Shown: one piece after another, positions 55,070 to 64,000 of the stretch
Layout of the letters: each line of letters begins with the position of its first letter
How positions within the stretch are numbered: position 1 is the stretch's first letter
NCBI RefSeq assembly: GCF_014852585.1
Contig: NZ_JACVBX010000013.1
Location: 124,001 to 188,000, forward strand
DNA: 64,000 nt
Direction of reading: 5' to 3'
Origin: Pseudomonas sp. PDM18
GTDB lineage: Bacteria > Pseudomonadota > Gammaproteobacteria > Pseudomonadales > Pseudomonadaceae
The notes under the pieces: generated by a model
Databases searched by the model: none
The model's input: the letters and a program-made list of their open reading frames with translations, nothing else
What the model was told of the DNA's origin: nothing
Made by a program: the position numbers and the translations under genes

Positions 55070-55813
55070 TCAGCGATTCGCCGCCGCCACGATCAGCGCC
55101 TTCATCTCGGCAACCGCCTGCTTGAAGCCCACGAACAGCGCATGTGCGACGATGGCGTGGCCGATGTTCAGCTCGTTGATCCCGGCGATGGCCGCGACGG
55201 GCTCGGCGTTGTGGTAATGCAGGCCGTGGCCGGCGTTGACGATCAGGCCATGGGACAGACCGAACTCCACGCCATCGCGGATGCGCGCCAGCTCATGGGC
55301 AGCTTCGGCCGGATTGTGCGCGTCGGCATAGCGACCGGTGTGCAACTCCACCGCCGGCGCACCAATGCGGGCAGAAGCCTCGATTTGACGTTGATCCGGA
55401 TCGATGAACAGCGACACCTCGCAGCCAGCGGCCGACAGGCGCTGCACCGCTTCGCGGATGCGTGCTTCCTGGCCGGCGACATCCAGGCCACCTTCGGTGG
55501 TCAGTTCCTGGCGAGTCTCCGGCACCAGGCAGACGTGGGCCGGACGGATGATCTCGGCGAACTTCATCATCTCCTCGGTCACGCCCATCTCGAAGTTCAT
55601 GCGGGTCTGCAGCACTTCGGCGAGCACGCGCACATCGCGGTCCTGGATGTGCCGGCGATCCTCGCGCAGGTGCACGGTGATGCCGTCAGCCCCGGCTTCC
55701 TCGGCGTCCAGCGCGGCTTTCACCGGGTCGGGATAACGGGTACCGCGGGCCTGACGCAGGGTGGCGACGTGGTCGATGTTCACGCCCAGCAGGATACGAT
55801 TGGCTTCAGTCAC
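55070..55813 (-). CDS. pdxJ: Pyridoxine 5'-phosphate synthase PdxJ
   Basis: This 247-residue TIM-barrel enzyme joins 3-amino-1-hydroxyacetone phosphate and deoxyxylulose phosphate to pyridoxine 5'-phosphate. Conserved blocks: [45 protein letters not shown] and [10 protein letters not shown]. It starts at GTG 55813, overlapping recO by 8 bases, so the ribosome site is inside recO. It is the last gene of the muc-lep-rnc-era-recO-pdxJ series. Confidence 0.95.
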   Translation of the reverse strand: MTEANRILLGVNIDHVATLRQARGTRYPDPVKAALDAEEAGADGITVHLREDRRHIQDRDVRVLAEVLQTRMNFEMGVTEEMMKFAEIIRPAHVCLVPETRQELTTEGGLDVAGQEARIREAVQRLSAAGCEVSLFIDPDQRQIEASARIGAPAVELHTGRYADAHNPAEAAHELARIRDGVEFGLSHGLIVNAGHGLHYHNAEPVAAIAGINELNIGHAIVAHALFVGFKQAVAEMKALIVAAANR

Positions 55814-56510
55814 GGGAGTTGTCCTTGCGATTCATGAAGAGCTCGCGGCTGACCAGCGGTCGGCCGCCAAGATGGGGAGCGAGCGCCTGGCGCATCAGGC
55901 GCTTGGCCGCCGCCAGGGCGCCCGGGGCGTTCCAGTCGGCTTCGGCCATGGCCAGCAGGTCGGCACCATGGAACAGCCCCGGCTGCAGGCTGCCGACCGG
56001 TTCGAGGCCCGCGTCGGGCAGCAGGCGGTAGAGTCCGTTGGGCGCTACCGCCTGACCGACGATATCGGTGTCCAGGGAAAAACCATAGCCCAGGTCGTCC
56101 AGCAACCGCCATTCGAACGAGCGCAGCAGCGGTTCCAGTGGACTGCCGGCGGCCAGCAGCGGCAGGGTCGCACGGTAGTGCTCGAACAGCACGGGATGCG
56201 GGTCTTCAACGGGCAGCAGGCGGACCATCAGCTCGTTCAGGTACAGGCCGCTGAACAGCGCTTCGCCACTGAGCAGGTTGGGGATGCCGTTGGGCTCCAG
56301 GCGCACGACATTCTTCAGGTCGCTGCGCCCGCGGAATTCGCCCTCCAGGGGCACGAACGGTCGCGCCAGTGCTCCAGCCTTGCCCCGCGCGCCACGCAGA
56401 ACGGCGCGCAAGCGCCCCTGCGGGGTGAAGAAATCCACCAGCGCGCTGGTTTCCTTGTAGGGACGGCTGTGCAGGACGAAGGCGGCTTGGGCAGTAGAAG
56501 CGAGGCTCAT
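55806..56510 (-). CDS. recO: DNA repair protein RecO
   Basis: This 234-residue protein mediates RecA loading in the RecFOR gap-repair pathway. The N-terminal OB fold is [21 protein letters not shown] and [12 protein letters not shown]; the helical C-terminal half includes [12 protein letters not shown] and the family tail. No zinc-finger Cys set is seen, as in many gamma-proteobacterial RecO. It overlaps pdxJ and follows era by 89 bases. Confidence 0.93.
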   Translation of the reverse strand: MSLASTAQAAFVLHSRPYKETSALVDFFTPQGRLRAVLRGARGKAGALARPFVPLEGEFRGRSDLKNVVRLEPNGIPNLLSGEALFSGLYLNELMVRLLPVEDPHPVLFEHYRATLPLLAAGSPLEPLLRSFEWRLLDDLGYGFSLDTDIVGQAVAPNGLYRLLPDAGLEPVGSLQPGLFHGADLLAMAEADWNAPGALAAAKRLMRQALAPHLGGRPLVSRELFMNRKDNSRD

Positions 56511-56599
56511 GGCGCTGCGCCTGGAGTGGGAAGTCGGGAGGCGGGCGCGCTCAGGCGCCCGAAGGGTGCGCCCCGCGAATGCTCGCGGGGCGCTGAAGG

Positions 56600-57541
56600 T
56601 CAGAGGTCGCCGTAGCCCAGCGAACGCAGTGCGCGCTCGTCGTCGGACCAGCCGCCTTTCACTTTCACCCAGAGGTTGAGCATGACTTTGGAGTCGAACA
56701 GCACTTCCATGTCCTTGCGGGCGTTCTGACCGATGCTTTTGATGCGATCGCCCTTGTCGCCGATGATGATCTTCTTCTGGCCGTCGCGTTCCACCAGGAT
56801 CAGCGCATGGATGTGCAGGATCGGACCGTCCTGCTTGAACTCTTCGATCTCCACGGCGACCTGGTATGGCAGCTCGGCGCCCAGCTGGCGCATGATCTTC
56901 TCGCGCACCAGTTCGGCGGCGAGGAAGCGGCTGCTGCGGTCGGTGATCTGATCTTCCGGGAAGAAGTGGTCATTTTCCGGCAGACGCTCGGCCACCAGAC
57001 CTTCGAGCACGTCGAGGTTCTGCCCGTGCTGGGCGGAAATCGGCACGACTTCGGCGTTGGGCAGTTGCTCGGCCAGCCACTGCAGGTGCGGCAGCAGCTC
57101 GCCCTTGTCTTCCATGCGGTCGACCTTGTTCACCGCCAGCAGGACCGGGCAGCTCACGTACTTGACCTTGTCGTAGACCATCTGGTCTTCGTCGGTCCAG
57201 CGGTTGCGGTCGACGACGAAGATCACCACGTCGACGTCCTTCAGCGCGGCGCTGGCCGAACGGTTCATGTAGCGGTTCAGCGCCTTGTCGTTGTCCTTGT
57301 GCAGGCCGGGGGTGTCGACATACACCGCCTGCACGTCACCCTCGGTCTTGATGCCCAGCAGGGTGTGGCGCGTGGTCTGCGGCTTGCGCGAGGTGATCGC
57401 CAGCTTCTGCCCGAGGATGTGGTTGAGCAGAGTCGACTTGCCTACGTTGGGGCGGCCGACGATGGCAACGTAACCGCAACGAACGGTTCCTGCTTCATCG
57501 TGCTCGGATGGGTCGTGCTGGTCTTGCTCGTGCTCACTCAT
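56600..57541 (-). CDS. era: GTPase Era
   Basis: This 313-residue GTPase binds 16S rRNA during 30S subunit maturation. G1 [10 protein letters not shown]3 DTPGLHK, G4 NKVD and a C-terminal KH domain (VAVEIEEF...[20 protein letters not shown]) are all present. A slightly long acidic N-terminal tail (about 20 residues, [17 protein letters not shown]) precedes the G domain. ATG 57541 overlaps the rnc end by 8 bases, with GGAG upstream. Confidence 0.96.
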   Translation of the reverse strand: MSEHEQDQHDPSEHDEAGTVRCGYVAIVGRPNVGKSTLLNHILGQKLAITSRKPQTTRHTLLGIKTEGDVQAVYVDTPGLHKDNDKALNRYMNRSASAALKDVDVVIFVVDRNRWTDEDQMVYDKVKYVSCPVLLAVNKVDRMEDKGELLPHLQWLAEQLPNAEVVPISAQHGQNLDVLEGLVAERLPENDHFFPEDQITDRSSRFLAAELVREKIMRQLGAELPYQVAVEIEEFKQDGPILHIHALILVERDGQKKIIIGDKGDRIKSIGQNARKDMEVLFDSKVMLNLWVKVKGGWSDDERALRSLGYGDL

Positions 57542-58226
57542 GGCCATTCTCCACACCCAGGGCTGCCAGCGCGGCGGCGGCTGCCACCTGCTCGGCGATG
57601 CGGCGGCTACCGCCGTGACCGTGGGTCTTATCGTTCAGCAGGGCCACCTCGCACTCTACGAAGAAAGTGCGGCAATGCGGTTCGCCCTGGATATCCACCA
57701 CGTCGTAACGCGGCAGTTCGCACCCGCGGGACTGCAGGAATTCCTGCAGGCGGGTCTTGGGGTCCTTGTTGGTATCCACCGGGGTCAGCTCGCGCAGTTG
57801 CGGGCCAAGCCAGTCCATGATCCGCTCACGGGCGGAATCCATGCCAGTGTCCAGATAGATGGCGCCAATCAGCGCCTCCATGGCGTCAGCCAGGATCGAC
57901 TCGCGACGATAACCGCCGCTCTTCAGCTCACCCGAGCCCAGTCGCAGGTAATCCCCGATCTCGAAACCGCGGGCCAGCAGGGCCAGAGTCTCGCCTTTCA
58001 CCAGTCGCGCGCGCAGGCGCGACAGTTGGCCTTCGCGGGCCTGGGGAAAGTGGGTGAACAGGGCTTCGCCGATGACGAAGTTGAGGATGGCGTCACCGAG
58101 GAACTCCAGGCGCTCGTTGTTGCGCCCGGCGAAACTGCGATGGGTCAGCGCCAGGACCATCAGGTCCTGGTCGCGGAAGGTGTAGCCAAGCTTGCGCTCG
58201 AGTCGATCCAGACTGTTGTTACTCAC
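57534..58226 (-). CDS. rnc: Ribonuclease III
   Basis: This 230-residue double-strand-specific endoribonuclease processes rRNA and structured mRNAs. The catalytic signature [19 protein letters not shown] is near residue 40, with downstream acidic residues [16 protein letters not shown]-terminal dsRNA-binding domain follows ([14 protein letters not shown] ... [16 protein letters not shown]). Start GTG 58226 overlaps the stop of the preceding small membrane protein gene (GTGA). Confidence 0.96.
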   Translation of the reverse strand: MSNNSLDRLERKLGYTFRDQDLMVLALTHRSFAGRNNERLEFLGDAILNFVIGEALFTHFPQAREGQLSRLRARLVKGETLALLARGFEIGDYLRLGSGELKSGGYRRESILADAMEALIGAIYLDTGMDSARERIMDWLGPQLRELTPVDTNKDPKTRLQEFLQSRGCELPRYDVVDIQGEPHCRTFFVECEVALLNDKTHGHGGSRRIAEQVAAAAALAALGVENGHE

Positions 58227-58600
58227 GGCATTCGTACACGGAATTCTTTGTCAAATTTGACCACCAGGTCGATGTTTTGCACCAGCGGCTCGCGTTTTTC
58301 GTATTTCAGGTGGGCGCGGAACTCGTTGTTCTCGAGTTTCACGTCCAGCGCGTCATCCAGCTTGAGGTCGCGGATGTTGTTGAGCATCAGTGCCTTGTCC
58401 ACATAGGAGTAGAACTCCGGAACGGTACGCACTTCGGCAGCCTTGTCGGTTTCCACCGAGGTGATGGCCTTCTCGATGGCGTAGTAGTCCAGGTAATGCG
58501 GAATGATCTTGAACGCGGCACTGGCGAGAAACGCCACGATGGCGAGCACGACCAGCCAACCCAGCAACGACATTCCCTTCTGCGAACGTGCGTACGTCAT
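58223..58600 (-). CDS. DUF4845 small membrane protein with pilin-like N-terminus
   Basis: This 125-residue protein has a single N-terminal helix in the membrane ([20 protein letters not shown]) and a small soluble domain with [19 protein letters not shown]. The N-terminus resembles a type IV prepilin (Gly before a hydrophobic helix), but Gly stands where the critical Glu+5 should be. It is conserved between lepB and rnc in Pseudomonas. Function unknown; an envelope or processing role is possible from the neighbours. Confidence 0.85.
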   Translation of the reverse strand: MTYARSQKGMSLLGWLVVLAIVAFLASAAFKIIPHYLDYYAIEKAITSVETDKAAEVRTVPEFYSYVDKALMLNNIRDLKLDDALDVKLENNEFRAHLKYEKREPLVQNIDLVVKFDKEFRVRMP

Positions 58601-58659
58601 ATCGACCTCATGTCGGTATCTTTCTTATTTGCCCGCCAACCACGACGGGTCCAAGTGAA

Positions 58660-58699
58660 GCGGGGCTGCCTCGCTCCCCGCGTGCAGCCCCGCCTTTTT
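58660..58699 (+). terminator. Stem-loop between lepB and the DUF4845 gene, T-run on plus strand
   Basis: GCGGGGCTGC / GCAGCCCCGC with a 14-base loop and CTTTTT on the plus strand. All flanking genes are on the minus strand, where the T-run is poor, so it may end an antisense transcript or just slow the operon polymerase. Confidence 0.55.
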
Positions 58700-58742
58700 C
58701 TAGCACCGTTCCAGCCTTGCCGGCCTGCAACGTCTCACAAGT

Positions 58743-59597
58743 TTAGTGAATCACGCCGACTCGCGAGAAATTCGGCAGATTGCGCATCTTCGGATCCGGC
58801 CAGCTCATCCACACCGCAAAGGCCTTGCCGACGATATTGCGGTCCGGAACCATGCCCAGCAGGTCCTTCGGAATCTTCGGATCGTTCCAGTAGCGGCTGT
58901 CGTTGGAGTTGTCGCGGTTGTCGCCCATCATGAAGTAATGGCCAGCCGGCACTTTCCACTGCTTGCCCGGCTCGATGCGGAAGCGGGTCATTTCCTTGCG
59001 GATCATGTGCTCCACCGCGCCCAGCTTCTCCTGGTACAGGGTCACGCTGCCCAGGGTGCCCGGCTCCTCGCCCACCAGCGACTCGGCCACGGCCTGGTCG
59101 TTGATGAAAAGGCGCTTGTCGCTGGTGTAGCGGATGGTGTCGCCCGGCACGCCGATGACACGCTTGATGTAGTTGATGTTCGGGTCACTGGGGTAGCGGA
59201 ACACCATGACATCGCCACGCTGCGGGTCACCCACCGGGATCACCTTGGTGTCGAGCACCGGCAGGCGGATGCCGTAGGCGAACTTGTTCACCAGGATGAA
59301 ATCGCCCACTTCCAGGGTCGGCTTCATCGAACCCGACGGGATCTGGAAGGGCTCGACGAGGAACGAACGCAGCACCAGCACGATGAACAGCACCGGGAAG
59401 AACGACTTGCCGTACTCGACGAGCACCGGCTCCTTGTTCAGTTTCTCCAGCACTTCCGGGTCAGCTTCGCTGACCGATCCTTCATAGGCGGAAATGGCCG
59501 CCCGGCGACGCGGCGCGAACAGCACCAGGTCCACCAGGGCGAGAACGCCACATACCGCAACGGCAATCACCAGCAACAGCGGGAAATTCAGGGTCAT
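58743..59597 (-). CDS. lepB: Signal peptidase I
   Basis: This 284-residue inner-membrane protease cleaves signal peptides of exported proteins. It has two N-terminal membrane helices (about 3-24 and 62-82). The catalytic Ser is in QIPSGSMKPTL and the Lys in NYIKRVIGVPGD, followed by GHYFMMGDNRDNSNDSRYW. Length equals the P. aeruginosa enzyme as I recall. ATG 59597 (MTLNFPLLL) is the family start, 5 bases after the lepA stop. Confidence 0.96.
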   Translation of the reverse strand: MTLNFPLLLVIAVAVCGVLALVDLVLFAPRRRAAISAYEGSVSEADPEVLEKLNKEPVLVEYGKSFFPVLFIVLVLRSFLVEPFQIPSGSMKPTLEVGDFILVNKFAYGIRLPVLDTKVIPVGDPQRGDVMVFRYPSDPNINYIKRVIGVPGDTIRYTSDKRLFINDQAVAESLVGEEPGTLGSVTLYQEKLGAVEHMIRKEMTRFRIEPGKQWKVPAGHYFMMGDNRDNSNDSRYWNDPKIPKDLLGMVPDRNIVGKAFAVWMSWPDPKMRNLPNFSRVGVIH

Positions 59598-59602
59598 AGG
59601 GT

Positions 59603-61402
59603 TCAACTGTCCACTTTGAGCACAGCGAGGAAGGCTTCCTGCGGAATCTCCACGCTACCGACCTGCTTCATCCTTTTCTTACCGGCCTTCTGCTTCTCCA
59701 GCAGCTTGCGCTTACGGCTCACGTCACCACCGTAGCACTTGGCCAGCACGTTCTTCCTGAGCGCTTTGACCGTCGAGCGAGCGATGATCTGCCCGCCGAT
59801 GGCCGCCTGAATCGCGACGTCGAACATCTGCCGCGGAATCAATTCCTTCATCTTCTCCACCAGCTGACGGCCCTTGTACGGGGCGTTGTCGCGGTGGACG
59901 ATCAGGGCGAGGGCGTCAACCTTCTCGCCGTTGATCAGCACATCGAGACGAACCAGGTTGGCCGGCTCGAAGCGGTCGAAGCTGTAGTCCAGCGAAGCAT
60001 AGCCACGGCTGGTGGACTTCAGGCGGTCGAAGAAGTCCAGCACCACTTCGTTCATCGGCAGATCGTAGATCACCTGGACCTGGCCGCTGAGGAAGTGCAT
60101 GTCGCGCTGGACGCCGCGCTTCTCGATGCACAGGGTAATGACGTTGCCCAGGTGCTCCTGAGGCACAAGAATGGTCGCGCGGCAGATCGGCTCGCGCATC
60201 TCGTCGATGGACGAGAGGTCGGGCAGCTTGGACGGGTTGTCGACATAGAGGATCTCGCCGTTCTTCTGCACGATCTCGAAGATCACGGTCGGCGCGGTGG
60301 TGATCAGATCCAGGTCGTATTCGCGCTCCAGGCGCTCCTGGATGATCTCCATGTGCAGCATGCCGAGGAAGCCGATGCGGAAGCCGAAGCCCAGGGCCTC
60401 GGAGCTTTCCGGCTCGTACTGCAGCGCGGCGTCGTTCAGGGTCAGCTTCTGCAGCGCTTCGCGGAAGTCCTCGAAGTCATCGGAGCTGACCGGGAACAGG
60501 CCGGCGTAGACCTGCGGCTTGATACGCTTGAAGCCCGGCAGCACGTCCACGTCGGGCGTGCTGTTCAAGGTAAGGGTGTCGCCTACCGGCGCGCCCAGGA
60601 TGTCCTTGATGCCGGCGATGATGAAGCCTACTTCGCCGGCCTTGAGGTCCGGAGTCTCGGTGTGCTTCGGGGTGAAGACGCCGACGCTGTCCACCTGGTG
60701 GACCTTGCCGGTGGACTTCACCAGGATCTTGTCGCCTTTCTTGACGCGGCCGTGCTTCACGCGCACCAGCGAGACTACGCCCAGGTAGTTGTCGAACCAG
60801 GAGTCGATGATCAGCGCCTGCAGCGGCGCGTCGATCTCGCCTTCCGGCGCGGGGATGGCAGTGACCAGGCGTTCCAGCACGTCTTCCACGCCCATGCCGC
60901 TCTTGGCCGAGCAGGCCACAGCGTCGGTGGCGTCGATGCCGATGATGCTTTCGATCTCGTCCTTTACGCGGTCCGGATCGGCCTGCGGCAGGTCCATCTT
61001 GTTGAGGACCGGCATCACTTCCAGGCCCTGTTCGATGGCGGTGTAGCAGTTGGCGACCGACTGCGCTTCCACGCCCTGGCCGGCATCCACCACCAGCAGC
61101 GCGCCTTCGCACGCCGCCAGCGAACGGCTGACTTCGTAAGTGAAGTCGACGTGACCGGGGGTATCGATGAAGTTCAGCTGGTAGGTCTTGCCGTCCTTCG
61201 CCTTGTAGTGAAGGGTGACGCTGTGCGCCTTGATGGTGATGCCGCGCTCACGCTCCAGGTCCATGGAGTCCAGAACCTGGGCCTCCATCTCGCGGTCGGA
61301 CAGGCCGCCGCACATCTGGATAAAGCGGTCTGCCAGCGTCGACTTGCCATGGTCGATGTGGGCGATGATGGAGAAATTGCGGATATGACTCAGGTCACTC
61401 AC
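59603..61402 (-). CDS. lepA: Elongation factor 4 (LepA)
   Basis: This 599-residue translational GTPase back-translocates or remodels ribosomes under stress. G1 [10 protein letters not shown], switch DTPGHVDF and NKMDLPQAD are in the first 140 residues; the C-terminal LepA-specific domain ends before KVDS. GTG 61402 is the start because the family begins [16 protein letters not shown]; the frame is open upstream without matching sequence. It is separated from mucD by a terminator, so it probably has its own promoter. Confidence 0.96.
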   Translation of the reverse strand: MSDLSHIRNFSIIAHIDHGKSTLADRFIQMCGGLSDREMEAQVLDSMDLERERGITIKAHSVTLHYKAKDGKTYQLNFIDTPGHVDFTYEVSRSLAACEGALLVVDAGQGVEAQSVANCYTAIEQGLEVMPVLNKMDLPQADPDRVKDEIESIIGIDATDAVACSAKSGMGVEDVLERLVTAIPAPEGEIDAPLQALIIDSWFDNYLGVVSLVRVKHGRVKKGDKILVKSTGKVHQVDSVGVFTPKHTETPDLKAGEVGFIIAGIKDILGAPVGDTLTLNSTPDVDVLPGFKRIKPQVYAGLFPVSSDDFEDFREALQKLTLNDAALQYEPESSEALGFGFRIGFLGMLHMEIIQERLEREYDLDLITTAPTVIFEIVQKNGEILYVDNPSKLPDLSSIDEMREPICRATILVPQEHLGNVITLCIEKRGVQRDMHFLSGQVQVIYDLPMNEVVLDFFDRLKSTSRGYASLDYSFDRFEPANLVRLDVLINGEKVDALALIVHRDNAPYKGRQLVEKMKELIPRQMFDVAIQAAIGGQIIARSTVKALRKNVLAKCYGGDVSRKRKLLEKQKAGKKRMKQVGSVEIPQEAFLAVLKVDS

Positions 61403-61508
61403 GGCGAACACACTCGGAAGGCTGAAGGCGGCGGTCCGCCGAAAAATAGCCGGGGAGTTTACCTGACTACAGCCTGACGCGTCACGCCGCGCCGGACGGT
61501 CAGGCATG

Positions 61509-61535
61509 AAAAAGGGCGACCGGAGTCGCCCTTTT
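61509..61535. terminator. Rho-independent terminator after mucD
   Basis: AAAAGGGCGAC-CGGA-GTCGCCCTTTT, 11-bp perfect stem with a tetraloop and T-run on the minus strand, 14 bases after the mucD stop. Confidence 0.9.
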
Positions 61536-61549
61536 CTGGTGCACCGACC

Positions 61550-62980
61550 TTATTCGGTCAGCTTGAACGTAATGAAGCTCGCACGCCCCTGACGCAGCAC
61601 GCGCATGGAAATCGAACGATCCTTCGGCAGCGCCTTGGCGATCTCGCTGAAGGTTTTCGAAGAATCCACCGCGCGGTTGTTCAGGTGGGTGATGACATCG
61701 CCCGGACGTAGGCCGATCATGGCCGCCGGGCCGCCCTGCACTTCCTTGATGACCACGCCACCCTTGATATCCAGGGACTTGCGCTGCTCGGCAGTCAGCT
61801 CCGCCACAGTCACACCCATGCGGTTGCTGCTGCGCTCGGCACCCTTGCCCTCGACGGCAGCGACGGCATCGTCGTCGTCCGGCAGGCTGCCGATGGTCAT
61901 GTTCAAGGTCTGACGCTTGTTGTCGCGAATGACTTCCAGAGCGGCCTTATCGCCCGGCTTCATGTTGCCCACCAGGTGCGGCAGGTCGGCGGATTCGTTG
62001 ATGGTCTGGCCGTTCAGGCTCAGGATCACGTCACCTACCTGCAGGCCGCCCTTGGCTGCCGGGCCGTCTTCCACCAGTTGCGCGACCAGCGCGCCGGCCG
62101 GCTTGTCGAGACCGAAGGATTCGGCCAGGTCCTTGTTCACTTCCTGGATCACCACGCCCAGCCAGCCACGGTTGACCTTGCCGCCAGCCTTTAGCTGATC
62201 GGCGACGTTCAGCGCCACATCGATCGGGATCGCGAAGGAAAGCCCCATGAAGCCGCCGGAACGAGTGAAAATCTGCGAGTTGATACCGACTACTTCGCCC
62301 TGCAGGTTCAGCAGCGGGCCGCCAGAGTTGCCCGGGTTGATCGCCACGTCGGTCTGGATGAACGGCACATAGTTCTCGTTCGGAAGGCTGCGGCCCTTGG
62401 CGCTGACGATACCGGCAGTCACCGAGTGGTCGAAGCCGAACGGCGAACCAATGGCCAGCACCCACTCGCCAACTTTCAGCTTGTCGGAATCACCCAGCTT
62501 GAGCGTCGGCAGGCCCTTGGCATCGATCTTCAGCACGGCCACGTCGCTACGCGGGTCGGCACCGACCAGCTTGGCTTTGTGCTCGCTGCGGTCGGACAGG
62601 CGCACGAGAATCTCATCGGCGTCTGCCACCACGTGGTTATTGGTGAGGATGTAGCCATCATCGGAAATGATGAAACCCGAGCCCAGGGACTGGGCCTCGC
62701 GCTGCTGGCCGCGGGGCGCCTGGCCCTGACCACCCTGACCGCGGGGAATGCTGCGTTCGAAGAATTCGCGCAGGCCCGGCGGCAGGCCGTCGAGGTCCGG
62801 AATGCCCATCTGCGCGTTGGAGCGGTCGGGAAGCTTCTGGGTGGTACTGATGTTGACCACCGCCGGCGAGGCTTTCTCGACCAGCGGCGTGAAGTCCGGT
62901 AGTTCAGCCCGCGCGGTGACCGACAGGCTCAGGGCCAGCAGGGCGACCAGCGCAGCCATGCTGCGTTTCAGGGTTTGCAT
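61550..62980 (-). CDS. mucD: Periplasmic serine protease MucD (DegP/HtrA family)
   Basis: This 476-residue protein has a signal peptide (about 1-25) and a trypsin-like domain with His in TNNHVVADAD, Asp in RSDVAVLKI and Ser in NPGNSGGPLLN. Two PDZ domains follow (about 275-370 and 390-476). MucD degrades misfolded envelope proteins and dampens the AlgU envelope-stress/alginate response in Pseudomonas. It lies 36 bases after mucC and ends at a terminator, fitting the algU-mucABCD operon. Confidence 0.96.
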   Translation of the reverse strand: MQTLKRSMAALVALLALSLSVTARAELPDFTPLVEKASPAVVNISTTQKLPDRSNAQMGIPDLDGLPPGLREFFERSIPRGQGGQGQAPRGQQREAQSLGSGFIISDDGYILTNNHVVADADEILVRLSDRSEHKAKLVGADPRSDVAVLKIDAKGLPTLKLGDSDKLKVGEWVLAIGSPFGFDHSVTAGIVSAKGRSLPNENYVPFIQTDVAINPGNSGGPLLNLQGEVVGINSQIFTRSGGFMGLSFAIPIDVALNVADQLKAGGKVNRGWLGVVIQEVNKDLAESFGLDKPAGALVAQLVEDGPAAKGGLQVGDVILSLNGQTINESADLPHLVGNMKPGDKAALEVIRDNKRQTLNMTIGSLPDDDDAVAAVEGKGAERSSNRMGVTVAELTAEQRKSLDIKGGVVIKEVQGGPAAMIGLRPGDVITHLNNRAVDSSKTFSEIAKALPKDRSISMRVLRQGRASFITFKLTE

Positions 62981-63016
62981 TGACTACAGCTCCCGTGATG
63001 TTGATTGGGAAGATCA

Positions 63017-63472
63017 CTAAACAGGGCCGGGCGGCCCACCGACCAGCGCACGCAGCACAACCGGTTGCATCGCCGGATCATCCGTATGGCGTCGCGCGTA
63101 GCGGCGCACCGGCAGCCAGGACAGCAGGAACCCCGCCAGCCCGGCCACGATGATGAGAGGTTCCCCCAGATCGAGGCACGCCGCCAGTAGCGCCAGCGCG
63201 AAAAGCCCGATCAGCGGAAGGAGATAGAAAAGGAGAGCGCTTTTCAGCAGAAGGTCTTCATCCACGCCAAGCACGACTTCGTCGCCAGGTATCAGACGCA
63301 GTGAAGAAAGGGCGCGCGCTTGGCCCCGCCCCCGGGCAATCCCCAGCCGCTCCAGGAGACCCTGGCCGCAACCGGCATTGACCGAACATCCCGAGCAGGC
63401 GGAGCGGCGCAGCGTTTCGATCTGGACAGTTCCAGACTCGACCGCAATCACCCTCCCCCACTCCTGGATCAC
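63017..63472 (-). CDS. mucC: RseC/MucC-family inner-membrane protein
   Basis: This 151-residue protein has an N-terminal cytoplasmic Cys motif (ACSGCSVNAGCG, about residues 25-36) and two membrane helices (about 78-97 and 103-121). That is the layout of RseC/MucC, which belongs to the SoxR-reducing or sigma-E regulatory systems. GTG 63472 overlaps the mucB stop (GTGA). It sits in the expected place between mucB and mucD. Confidence 0.93.
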   Translation of the reverse strand: MIQEWGRVIAVESGTVQIETLRRSACSGCSVNAGCGQGLLERLGIARGRGQARALSSLRLIPGDEVVLGVDEDLLLKSALLFYLLPLIGLFALALLAACLDLGEPLIIVAGLAGFLLSWLPVRRYARRHTDDPAMQPVVLRALVGGPPGPV

Positions 63473-64000
63473 TGTGGCTGGGCTCCCGTGGGCCGCATGG
63501 ACAACGCCACGCGCTCGGCAGTGCCACTGGGTATCTCGCCGACCACAGTCACCATGGTGCCGCCGTCGTCACTGGCGAACCGCCTCGACACCACGGTGGT
63601 CGGGCCCAGCTGGGTGCGGGCATCATCGACCTTGGCGCCGTGCAGCGGCTCGAGGAATACCGAGAAACGCGCCAGTCCGTCGCCGTAGGCCAGGCACAGG
63701 ACCTGATCATTGGAGACCGGGCTGCGCTCCTGCAGCGTACTGTTCAGGGTAAAGCCCGGCGGCACCCATTCCGAATGCCAGTTGGTCTTCACCTGGGCAA
63801 CCTTGGCTTCCTTCACCGGCTTGCAGGCCGCGCTCGCTTGCAACTCGCCGTCATCCGGCGCTGCCATGTCGATGCGGGTGAACTGCAGGCGCTCGATGAT
63901 CTGGCCCTTGTCATTGAGCAGCAGGGACTTGAGCGGCAGGCCCGTCTCCTTGTCCACGTGCAGTTCGAAGCCATAGCGATGCTGGTCACGCGGGATCACC
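63469..64000 (-). CDS. mucB: MucB (RseB-like) anti-sigma regulatory protein, partial
   Basis: Only the C-terminal 176 or so residues are in the window; the N-terminus is beyond the right edge. The visible part has the RseB/MucB lipid-binding-fold segments YGFELHVDKETGLPLKSLLL and PGFTLNSTLQERSP, and VTVVGEIPSGTAERVALSM near the end. MucB shields the anti-sigma factor MucA from proteolysis and senses envelope damage. Order mucB-mucC-mucD supports the identity. Confidence 0.93.
   Translation of the reverse strand, partial: VIPRDQHRYGFELHVDKETGLPLKSLLLNDKGQIIERLQFTRIDMAAPDDGELQASAACKPVKEAKVAQVKTNWHSEWVPPGFTLNSTLQERSPVSNDQVLCLAYGDGLARFSVFLEPLHGAKVDDARTQLGPTTVVSRRFASDDGGTMVTVVGEIPSGTAERVALSMRPTGAQPQ

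Overview
The window is a high-GC, densely coded chromosomal segment from a Pseudomonas of the P. aeruginosa-like group. The gene content and order support this: yejK, pcs, a carboxylesterase/acyl-CoA synthetase pair, rhlB and dauBAR, then a narXL-narK1K2GHJI-moaA1 block, with mucBCD-lepA-lepB-rnc-era-recO-pdxJ at the right end. I recognise the blocks from memory of P. aeruginosa. There, as I recall, the nar/dau region and the muc/lep region are far apart, so their proximity here would be a rearrangement. No tRNA, rRNA, CRISPR array, prophage or insertion sequence was seen.

Left part (1-17.8 kb): the 5' part of a two-partner-secretion transporter (TpsB), a dienelactone hydrolase fused to an NTF2-like domain, a Dps protein with a histone-H1-like Ala/Lys/Pro tail, an AAC(6')-I-like acetyltransferase overlapping the sbcDC exonuclease operon, a membrane-anchored TAXI binding protein, YejK, a DUF4344 metallopeptidase, two GST-family proteins with a GIY-YIG protein, an NTF2-like protein facing a GlxA-type regulator, and phosphatidylcholine synthase.

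Middle (17.8-36 kb) is largely amino-acid biology. It has a complete AapJQMP-type general amino-acid ABC transporter, a carboxylesterase/acyl-CoA ligase pair, a cyclic-nucleotide-binding-domain/GGDEF diguanylate cyclase, an M19 dipeptidase, RhlB, and a chemoreceptor directly upstream of the dauB-dauA-dauR D-arginine racemisation module. A cationic-amino-acid-type binding protein converges on that module.

Nitrate block (36-50.3 kb): moaA1, a NifM-like parvulin, narIJHG, narK2 and narK1 lie on the minus strand, divergent from narXL. The intergenic region holds a perfect FNR/Anr box (TTGAT-N4-ATCAA) and a 7-2-7 NarL-type inverted heptamer pair. This is a complete anaerobic nitrate respiration unit: transport, reductase, chaperone, a molybdenum cofactor gene and the two-component regulator.

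Right part (50.3-64 kb): small envelope proteins (a chagasin-like lipoprotein inhibitor, a YhhN-family protein, a periplasmic binding protein and a lipoprotein), cmoAB for tRNA wobble modification, then the minus-strand envelope-stress/translation cluster pdxJ-recO-era-rnc-DUF4845-lepB-lepA-mucD-mucC-mucB, with mucB cut by the window edge. Several copies of a REP-like palindrome and a few other intergenic palindromes are scattered through. I found no wholly unknown multi-gene system. The best leads are the chemoreceptor/dipeptidase/dau grouping with its altered DauA active site, the orphan terminator and putative transcript near 35.9 kb, the repeat-flanked parvulin in the nar operon, and the AAC(6')-like enzyme.
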